In this document: piece after piece, positions 58,541 through 64,000 of the stretch
Layout of the letters: the number at the start of each line of letters is the position of its first letter
Numbering within the stretch: position 1 is the stretch's first letter
Assembly: GCA_945861275.1 (NCBI GenBank)
Contig: CAMATZ010000016.1
Span: 1-64,000, forward strand
Direction of reading: 5' to 3'
DNA length: 64,000 nt
Source of the DNA: Bordetella parapertussis
GTDB taxonomy: Bacteria; Pseudomonadota; Gammaproteobacteria; Burkholderiales; SG8-41
Made by a program: the position numbers and the translations under genes
The notes under the pieces: generated by a model
What the model was told of the DNA's origin: nothing
The model's input: only the letters and a program-made list of their open reading frames with translations
Databases searched by the model: none

Positions 58541-59512
58541 ATGAAAAAACAAATACTTACACTACATCTTGCGATAGCAGTCCTGGCGCTGCCGTACCTC
58601 TGCGTCGCACAAACGGACAATTACCCCACAAAATCCGTGCGTATCATCGCGCCTTTTCCGCCGGGTGGCAGTGTCGATACTGTCGGACGTCTGGTTGGCG
58701 CGCGGCTCAGCGAAAGTTACGGCCAGACCTTTGTGATCGACAACCGTAGCGGCGCATCCGGCAACATCGGCATGGAGATCGCCGCTAACGCGCCGGGCGA
58801 TGGTTACACGCTGGTGGTGAATACCCTGCCGCTGATCACCAACCAGTTTATCTACAGCAAAGTGTCGTACGACCCTTTGCGTGATTTCGTGCCAGTGTCG
58901 CTGCTGACTGCTACCGCCACATTGTGCATCGTGCATCCTTCACTGCCCGCCAAATCGATACGCGAATTGATTACGCTGGCCAAATCACGCGGCGACGCAC
59001 TCAACTACGGTGGCGCCGGTGCGGGCACCAACCCGCATATCGCGGGCGAACTCTTTAACTACCTCGCCAAGACCAACATCACGATCATCCATTTCAAGGG
59101 TGGCGGTCCGGCGATGATCGCCACCTTGTCGGGCGAAATCAGTATCGGTTTTCCCGCGTTGCCGGATACCCTTGCGCATGTGCGTTCGGGCAGATTGCGC
59201 GCCCTTGGCGTCACCAGTCTCAAGCGCGCGCCGCAACTGCCCGATGTGCCCGCCATAGCCGAAACGCTGCCGGGTTACGAATTCACCACCTGGCAGGGCT
59301 TGCTGGCGCCGAAAAACACGCCGCGCGCCATAGTCGCTTCGTTATCCGAGCGCGTAAAAAAATCACTCAGCGCGCCCGAACACATCAAGCGCTTTAACGA
59401 CAGCGGGCTGGATATCATCGCCAGCACACCCGAGGAATTTGCCGTGCACCTCAAAAAAGAAACCGAAAAATGGGGCAGGGTTATCAAGGAGCGGCGGATG
59501 AAAGCCGAGTGA
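58541..59512 (+). CDS. Bug/TctC-family periplasmic solute-binding protein (4)
   Basis: A 323-residue receptor. Signal peptide ~1-22 (MKKQILTLHLAIAVLALPYLCVA-Q), then YPTKSVRIIAPFPPGGSVDTVGRLVGARL and VIDNRSGASGNIGMEIAANAPGDGYT. Divergent from the dioxygenase operon, so it may bind that operon's substrate (inference). AAGGA lies 12 bases before the ATG. The first codons contain the AT-rich motif. Confidence 0.94.
   Translation: MKKQILTLHLAIAVLALPYLCVAQTDNYPTKSVRIIAPFPPGGSVDTVGRLVGARLSESYGQTFVIDNRSGASGNIGMEIAANAPGDGYTLVVNTLPLITNQFIYSKVSYDPLRDFVPVSLLTATATLCIVHPSLPAKSIRELITLAKSRGDALNYGGAGAGTNPHIAGELFNYLAKTNITIIHFKGGGPAMIATLSGEISIGFPALPDTLAHVRSGRLRALGVTSLKRAPQLPDVPAIAETLPGYEFTTWQGLLAPKNTPRAIVASLSERVKKSLSAPEHIKRFNDSGLDIIASTPEEFAVHLKKETEKWGRVIKERRMKAE
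58546..58559 (+). repeat. AT-rich start-site motif, copy 7 (inside coding sequence)
   Basis: Exact AAAACAAATACTTA inside codons 2-7 of the Bug gene, five bases after the start. It encodes part of the signal peptide N-region, so here it must serve as coding sequence too. Confidence 0.55.
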
Positions 59513-59553
59513 CTTTACTTCGTGCGGACGCCTGCAGCGTCTACAGGGCAAGA

Positions 59554-59569
59554 TCCCGGTAATCCGGGA
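59554..59569. terminator. Possible weak terminator hairpin after the Bug gene
   Basis: TCCCGG and CCGGGA pair around TAAT, 42 bases after the Bug stop. There is no T-tract, so this is a weak call. Confidence 0.25.
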
Positions 59570-59665
59570 CCGTACCTAACCACAGAACGCCAAAAACGAG
59601 TGTGCCCGCGGTAAAATAATCAGCGGCCGCGTTAAGTGTAGAATCTGAATCAGAGGAGACATCTT

Positions 59666-60073
59666 ATGGCGAGGCTGCCGGTCGTCAGGGACTATATGGA
59701 CAAGCGTGTGGCGACACTGCATCCGGAGACTGACATCCTGGATGCAGTTGGATTCCTGCTGGAGAAGCGCGTCACCGGCGCGCCGGTGGTGGACAAGTCC
59801 GGACGGCTGGTGGGCATTCTGACTGAAAAGGACTGCCTCAGGCTGGTCGCGGTTGGCGTCGATGGTAATCTGCCACGCGGCAGCGTCGCAGCCTTCATGT
59901 CACCACACCCGGAGACGATACATCCTGACATGGATGTGTATTTCGCTGCCGGGCTCTTCCTCAAGCGCACCTTCCGGCGCTTCCTGGTGGTCGAAGACGG
60001 CAAATTAGTGGGCGCGATCACGCGCTTTGACATCCTGCGCGTGATCCAGGCCAACCTCGCCTTGGCCCGCTGA
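59666..60073 (+). CDS. Two-CBS-domain protein
   Basis: A 135-residue protein made only of two CBS domains (residues ~8-60 and ~72-130), which usually bind adenylates and sense energy state. MDKRVATLHPETDILDAVGFLLEKRVTGAPVVDKSGRLVGILTEKDCLRLV and FLKRTFRRFLVVEDGKLVGAITRFDILRVI are the repeats. GAGGAG precedes the ATG. No partner enzyme is adjacent. Confidence 0.9.
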   Translation: MARLPVVRDYMDKRVATLHPETDILDAVGFLLEKRVTGAPVVDKSGRLVGILTEKDCLRLVAVGVDGNLPRGSVAAFMSPHPETIHPDMDVYFAAGLFLKRTFRRFLVVEDGKLVGAITRFDILRVIQANLALAR

Positions 60074-60075
60074 CG

Positions 60076-60264
60076 CTAGTGTCTCGACCCGTTGATTTCG
60101 ATACATTGGATGCCGTGATCAAATGCTGTCGGCACAACAATGTCGAAATCGCTGCCAGGCGCGAAGCCGCGCGCAGCCGGGTTGGGAACCCGGCGAGCAC
60201 GGCGACAAAGCATGGCGGCGATTCTCGGCATTGTTGTATCGATGTTAACGGGTCGAGACACTAG
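60076..60264. mobile_element. MITE-like element with terminal inverted repeats and CTAG flanks
   Basis: The left end CTAGTGTCTCGACCCGTT and the complement of the right end are identical over 18 bases, and similarity continues inward (CGATACA, then AACAATG...CGCTGCC) with a ~30-base insert in the left half. A perfect hairpin GCCGGGTT/AACCCGGC sits in the middle. Both outer CTAG copies could be a 4-base target duplication, as for IS5-group insertions. There is no transposase; short ORFs inside are not credible. Confidence 0.7.
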
Positions 60265-60321
60265 CCCCGGCAACATCCAGTCCGGCGCTACAGCTCACGC
60301 TCCCCGTTTAAATTGGCGCTA

Positions 60322-61314
60322 TCAGTGCGTTACCTCAAGCAATATCTTGCCGATGTGTTCACTGGTTTCCATGCGCGCATGCGCGTCACACGCCTGCGCC
60401 AGCGGCAGTATCGAATCTATCACCGGCGCCACCTTGGCGCCCAGATGCGGCCACACTTTTTCGTTAAGCTGACGCACAATTTCCATTTTTACCGGTAACG
60501 CCGACACGCGCAGTTGCGAGCCGCTGACCATCGCGCGCTTACCCATGATCATCGCGAGCGGCACGCTGTATTCTTTGGTATCGCCCGAACTCAAGTGCAT
60601 CACACGTCCGTCCATTGCCAGTGCCTGCAAATTGCGCTTGGCGTAGGTCGCGCCGGCCATATCGAGAATCACATCCGCGCCGTGTCCGGCAGTGATCTTT
60701 TCAACTTCAGCGACGAAATCCTGCTCGCGGTAATTGATTGCGGCATGCGCGCCGATCTTCAGGCAGAAATCGCGTTTCGCCGCATTGCCCACCGTCGTGA
60801 CCACATTCGCGCCGGTCAGCCGCGCCAGTTTGATCGCGGCACTACCCACGCCGCTCGATCCGCCGTGCACCAGCAGCCACTCGCCGGCTTTGAGCCGGCC
60901 CAGCATGAACACGTTCAGCCACGCGGTCATCAGCGCTTCCGGCAGCCCCGCCGCCAGCTTCAGATCAAATCCGGCAGGTATCGGAAGTGTCACTTCCTGT
61001 AACGCGATGCAATACTGCGCGTAGCCGCCACCGTTAACCAGTGCGCACACCGCATCACCCACCTTCCAGCGCGTTACACCCGCGCCCACCGCAGCCACTT
61101 CGCCGGCGACTTCAAGCCCCGGTATATCGGTTGCACCCTTGGGGCCGAAGCCGCGATTGCGCTGGCCGCAATCGTGGCGATTGATGCCGGCAAACGCCAC
61201 CTTGATCAGCACCTGTCCCGCAGCAGCCTGCGGCACCGGGCGCGTGGTGAGTGACAGCACTTCCGGACCGCCGGCGCGCGTGATCTCGATGGCCTTCATG
61301 GTTTGGTTCAGCAT
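60322..61314 (-). CDS. Zinc-independent MDR-family quinone oxidoreductase
   Basis: A 330-residue NADPH-dependent quinone oxidoreductase-like MDR enzyme. MKAIEITRAGGPEVLSLTTRPVP is the usual start of the domain; the nucleotide-binding loop is VHGGSSGVGSAAIKLARLTGA near 143-163. No structural or catalytic zinc cysteines are seen. GGGAG precedes the ATG at 61314. The gene is alone between the MITE-like element and the cyclase gene. Confidence 0.9.
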   Translation of the reverse strand: MLNQTMKAIEITRAGGPEVLSLTTRPVPQAAAGQVLIKVAFAGINRHDCGQRNRGFGPKGATDIPGLEVAGEVAAVGAGVTRWKVGDAVCALVNGGGYAQYCIALQEVTLPIPAGFDLKLAAGLPEALMTAWLNVFMLGRLKAGEWLLVHGGSSGVGSAAIKLARLTGANVVTTVGNAAKRDFCLKIGAHAAINYREQDFVAEVEKITAGHGADVILDMAGATYAKRNLQALAMDGRVMHLSSGDTKEYSVPLAMIMGKRAMVSGSQLRVSALPVKMEIVRQLNEKVWPHLGAKVAPVIDSILPLAQACDAHARMETSEHIGKILLEVTH

Positions 61315-61460
61315 GGGTTACTCCCGCAGAATTGAAGGCCTGAAATGTAGCAGAAACGAGTTGCCACGCGCGCAAGCGGATCATGCAGGCCATTTTTCAG
61401 TCTGCGGCTCGGTATCCGTGCCGGGAACAGTCTTTGACTTCAGTGCCATTGCGTAAAAAC

Positions 61461-61489
61461 TTGGGTATCAGCGGAGGATTGTGTAATAC
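61461..61489 (+). promoter_or_regulatory. Sigma70-type promoter for the short ORF and diguanylate cyclase
   Basis: TTGGGT (61461-61466) and TAATAC (61484-61489) are 17 bases apart. The predicted start near 61497 is about 30 bases before the short ORF. Confidence 0.55.
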
Positions 61490-61525
61490 TCTTGGCGCAG
61501 ATACCTCTATCCCACGGAGGCAACC

Positions 61526-61627
61526 ATGGAACGTTCAACGGCGAAAAGCCCTGCTCTGAAGGCTTGTAGACCGCGCGCGCCGCGAACGGCTACCCACGCG
61601 GATACTGCCGGCGGCAGCGGCCAGTAA
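61526..61627 (+). CDS. Short ORF (33 residues) upstream of the diguanylate cyclase
   Basis: ATG 61526 to TAA 61627 encodes a basic, Ala/Thr/Arg-rich 33-residue peptide (MERSTAKSPALKACRPRAPR...). Its ribosome site GGAGG is strong and well spaced, far better than that of the cyclase gene 22 bases downstream. It could be a leader peptide affecting cyclase translation. No family is recognised; short ORFs are weak evidence. Confidence 0.45.
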   Translation: MERSTAKSPALKACRPRAPRTATHADTAGGSGQ

Positions 61628-61649
61628 TATCAAGCGAGCCACTACACCC

Positions 61650-62738
61650 ATGACGTGGTCGCTACTGCCGGAAAACGATCCCCTACAGGCGCTGCGCATA
61701 CGCCGCATGGCGATTGCGAGCTTGGCGTCGGCGATTGTGGTGGCACTGACCGGAGTTGGCGCGTGGCTGCATTTTGTGCCTGCGGTCACTTTCTGGCGTC
61801 TCGCAGCTTTGGTTGTGGTGTTCGTGGCGGCGTTCTATGCGTGCTTTCGCAGCGGACTTAACCTGCGCCTGTCCGACCCCAACCTGACCTTGCCGATGAT
61901 GGTGGCGGCGGGAATGACGATTTCTGTCGTGCAGGTAGATGCGGGTGCGGGACGTGATAACTTGATGTTGCTCTACCCGGCCGTATTCATGTTCGGCGTG
62001 TTTCGCTTTAACACCCGCGAACTGATCGTGGTGGCGCTGCTTTACTCCACGTTCTTTGCCGTCGCCACCGGCGCTTCAGTGTGGTCCTATCGCATGGCGA
62101 TGGAACTTAACCACGAAATTTTCCGCGTGTGCTTCCTGACCGCGGTACTGGTGTGGTTTGCCTTCGTCGGCGGCAACATCAGCGCCTTGCGGCAACAGCT
62201 GAGCCTAACCAATGACGAGCTCAAGATCGCAGTCGAGAAGGCAGAAGGCCTTGCCAACCACGACGCGCTGACAAGGGCCTACAGCCGCAGGTATGTGATG
62301 GATCTGCTGGAGCGCGAAGGCCATCGTGCCAAACGCGGCGGCGCGTTGAGTATTGGCATGCTGGACATCGATCATTTCAAGTCGATTAACGATACCTACG
62401 GCCATGCGGCAGGGGATGAAGTGCTGAAGCGCATTTGCGCCATCATCCAAAGCGCGCTGCGGGAGACCGACTTCCTGGGACGTTACGGCGGCGAGGAGTT
62501 TATCGTGGGGTTCGCGCTAACCCCGGCGGCGCCGGCGGCGCTGGTCGCGGAACGAATACGCAAGATGATCGCGGAAAGCACGATGTCTTGCTTGCCCGAC
62601 GGTAAGCACGTCACCGTTTCGATGGGCGTGGCCAAGCATCGCGTGCCGGACACCATTGAGCGCACCCTGGCGCGCGCCGATACCGCGCTGTATAAAGCCA
62701 AAGCCGCCGGCCGGAATCAGGTGTTGCTGGCGGATTAG
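61650..62738 (+). CDS. Membrane diguanylate cyclase (GGDEF)
   Basis: Makes cyclic di-GMP. About six N-terminal membrane helices (to ~residue 180), a short coiled coil, then a GGDEF domain. The active site is GGEEF at 280-284; the inhibitory site RETD starts at Arg271, in the canonical place five residues before it, so product inhibition is expected. NDALTRAYSRR-like start (HDALTRAYSRRY) and DHFKSINDTYGHAAGD are present. The sensed signal is unknown. Confidence 0.95.
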   Translation: MTWSLLPENDPLQALRIRRMAIASLASAIVVALTGVGAWLHFVPAVTFWRLAALVVVFVAAFYACFRSGLNLRLSDPNLTLPMMVAAGMTISVVQVDAGAGRDNLMLLYPAVFMFGVFRFNTRELIVVALLYSTFFAVATGASVWSYRMAMELNHEIFRVCFLTAVLVWFAFVGGNISALRQQLSLTNDELKIAVEKAEGLANHDALTRAYSRRYVMDLLEREGHRAKRGGALSIGMLDIDHFKSINDTYGHAAGDEVLKRICAIIQSALRETDFLGRYGGEEFIVGFALTPAAPAALVAERIRKMIAESTMSCLPDGKHVTVSMGVAKHRVPDTIERTLARADTALYKAKAAGRNQVLLAD

Positions 62739-62864
62739 CCTGCAATACCTATTCGCCCTTGATCAACGCGTCAAAAGCCCGATGCAACAAGTATATCCGG
62801 CTCGCGCGTCGAAACAGGCCTGCAATGCTCCCGCGCCGCGCTTTCTGCTAGAATCCGCGCCTCC

Positions 62865-62954
62865 GGAGAGGTGGCAGAGTGGTTGAATGTACCGGTCTCG
62901 AAAACCGGAAAGGTCGCAAGGCCTTCGAGGGTTCGAATCCCTCCCTCTCCGCCA
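62865..62954 (+). tRNA. tRNA-Ser (anticodon CGA)
   Basis: A 90-base class II tRNA starting GGAGAGGTGGCAGAGTGG, with CGA in the loop CTCGAAA, a long variable arm (AAAGGTCGCAAGGCCTT), and an encoded terminal CCA. The DNA after it (62955-63053) is strikingly AT-rich with TAATAATAATAATTATA and no gene. Confidence 0.97.
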
Positions 62955-63053
62955 TAAAGTAATATAACTTATTGTTTAATAATAATAATTATATTAAGTT
63001 AATTTACCCACAATATTACCACAATAATAAATCCGACAGCCAATGAGAGGTGT

Positions 63054-63305
63054 ATGCTTAAGTGGCTCTGGTTTGGATTGGCTGTTGCTACCGTGATCGG
63101 CACGGCCTATGCCCTGCGCTATGAGCCGCTGCCGCACCGACAGTCAGGATACGAAGGCGGTCTTTCTGTTGACCTCTGGGATCGATGGCGACGCCGACCT
63201 TGCTTTATCGATTTTAGAGCGGGCGCCATAATATGCTCCAAAGAGGAAGCGGAAAATTTCCTGCGACAACGTCGGGAAGCTGAACGTCAGATTCCCGCTC
63301 GTTAA
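63054..63305 (+). CDS. Small protein with one N-terminal membrane helix, unknown
   Basis: An 83-residue ORF: MLKWLWFGLAVATVIGTAYAL is one helix or signal anchor; the rest is basic and ends RQRREAERQIPAR. GAGAGG just before the ATG supports translation. No family is recognised. It follows tRNA-Ser in an area that looks foreign. Confidence 0.6.
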   Translation: MLKWLWFGLAVATVIGTAYALRYEPLPHRQSGYEGGLSVDLWDRWRRRPCFIDFRAGAIICSKEEAENFLRQRREAERQIPAR

Positions 63306-63600
63306 CCTCGACGGATGTTTAAAGCCCGATGCTCGCCGAAAAAGGCAAGCCGCTCGATCAGGTGTTGATCGCTTCCCAAACTCAGGCGGTTCAACAAATG
63401 ATCCACGGTGCGCGCGTGCTGCACAGGTAGGGTTTTGAAAATGGATTTTGCCGCAGCGATTTTCTGCTCGTACTCGCTGTCCCACTTCTCGCGCACCTTG
63501 AAGGCCGGTAACGGATCGAGATTATTCCCGCCGATACCCGCGTCGGCGCGACCTTGGAAGCCCCTCCCGCCCGTGCTCGCACCACGCTCCCCATCCGCCC
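63302..63600 (-). pseudogene. Possible gene fragment, unknown
   Basis: The minus-strand frame ending at 63302 reads continuously with a plausible soluble-protein composition over its last ~95 residues (GGNNLDPLPAFKVREKWDSEYEQKIAAAKSIF and LLNRLSLGSDQHLIERLAFF). It lacks a convincing start; its upstream part overlaps the secreted-protein gene. It may be the tail of a larger gene broken on integration, or chance. No family is recognised. Confidence 0.3.
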
Positions 63601-63638
63601 TCAAGGGGCTCCCCGCGACGCAAAGTTTAGATTCGTAT

Positions 63639-63959
63639 TCAAAAACAGACGCTTCCGCCTTGTGCATAGCAATTGAAACGGTCAATTGCCCTATTGAGCT
63701 TGCGTGTTTTGTCTTCTCTTTCCGACGCAACCTCGTCAATTAGGCAGCGAATGTAAGACTGCACCTGCCGCCGGTAAGACTCAAGTTCGTTACGACACAT
63801 CTGAAAGGTGAATTCATCCTTAGAAATGCCCATCATGTCCACACAACTTGGCTCGCGTGGGACACTACAAAATCCATATGCACCTACTTGTTCTGCCGAC
63901 ATTGCTGTCGCAAGCACGAAGACTAATACCACCGCCCCCTGATACTTGGTAGCGTTCAT
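63639..63959 (-). CDS. Small secreted six-cysteine protein, unknown
   Basis: A 106-residue ORF with a signal peptide (1-~25, MNATKYQGAVVLVFVLATAMSAEQVGA). The mature part has six cysteines (Cys31, Cys39 and four more ending SVCF), suggesting disulfides in the periplasm or outside, and an Arg/Glu-rich helix between. GGGAG precedes the ATG. No family is recognised. Confidence 0.6.
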   Translation of the reverse strand: MNATKYQGAVVLVFVLATAMSAEQVGAYGFCSVPREPSCVDMMGISKDEFTFQMCRNELESYRRQVQSYIRCLIDEVASEREDKTRKLNRAIDRFNCYAQGGSVCF

Positions 63960-64000
63960 TAAGTCACTCCCTTGCTTGTTGTTAATTCATCGGTTCGCAG

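Noticed and set aside
60079..60264. A 61-codon ORF inside the MITE-like element
   Set aside because: Its sequence is fixed by the inverted repeats and has no ribosome site.

Overview
The window reads as chromosomal DNA of a betaproteobacterium, probably Burkholderiales or a close relative. The evidence is the 16S sequence (about 2570-4104, minus strand), the 16S-Ile-Ala-23S operon order, the PHP phosphoesterase / YciO / M50 protease / trpS / scpA / scpB run, and four Bug (TctC-type) solute receptors, a family greatly expanded in that order. No search was run, so genus is not claimed. Function calls rest on motifs and family knowledge.

Layout. 1-4494: an rRNA operon on the minus strand, led by an initiator tRNA with a clear sigma70-type promoter and boxA sites; 23S runs off the left edge. 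4566-10590: a tripartite RND efflux operon (outer membrane factor, adaptor, pump). 10911-16851: a plus-strand run with a nucleophile-less alpha/beta hydrolase, a CbbQ/NorQ-type AAA+ ATPase with its CbbO/NorD-type VWA partner, a PQQ-type sugar dehydrogenase and an EamA transporter. 16932-24749: a minus-strand housekeeping block (MFS transporter, ScpB, ScpA, TrpS, M50 protease, YciO-like protein, PHP phosphoesterase), interrupted between trpS and scpA by a repeat element and an amber-interrupted small membrane-protein gene. 24904-30868: miscellaneous genes (DUF1223, HNH nuclease, DEAD-box helicase, a tandem SnoaL-like pair, PhyH dioxygenase, Bug receptor).

31000-41883: four-rhodanese protein, BisC/TorA-like molybdoenzyme, Bug receptor, MaoC-like hotdog protein, a NarXL-type two-component pair, and a divergent TonB-dependent receptor. 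42181-53057: a catabolic region with three thiamine-diphosphate (ThDP) enzymes (one very like 2-hydroxyacyl-CoA lyase), an amidohydrolase, a Bug receptor, another nucleophile-less alpha/beta hydrolase, and a secreted NHL propeller. 53168-54282: a decayed toxin-antitoxin module, then an OsmC-family gene. 54285-59512: an operon of two TauD/TfdA-type dioxygenases and a large secreted alpha/beta-hydrolase-domain protein, divergent from a Bug receptor. 59666-64000: CBS protein, a MITE-like element, quinone oxidoreductase, a 33-codon ORF plus diguanylate cyclase, tRNA-Ser(CGA), and small unrecognised genes in more AT-rich DNA.

The strongest unusual signal is in the OsmC gene. Its reading frame is interrupted by one TGA exactly where the family has a conserved Cys-Pro. 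The frame then continues with the family's C-terminus to a TAG two bases short of the next gene. Twenty bases after the TGA is a 7-bp GC stem with a GGTC loop, as expected for a bacterial SECIS, so this is a candidate selenoprotein. Other notable signals are a 14-base AT-rich motif (AAAACAAATA[C/G]TTA) next to at least nine start codons, a toxin gene reduced to its last ~40 codons, a 189-bp element with inverted ends inside CTAG sites, and two hydrolases lacking the nucleophile serine.
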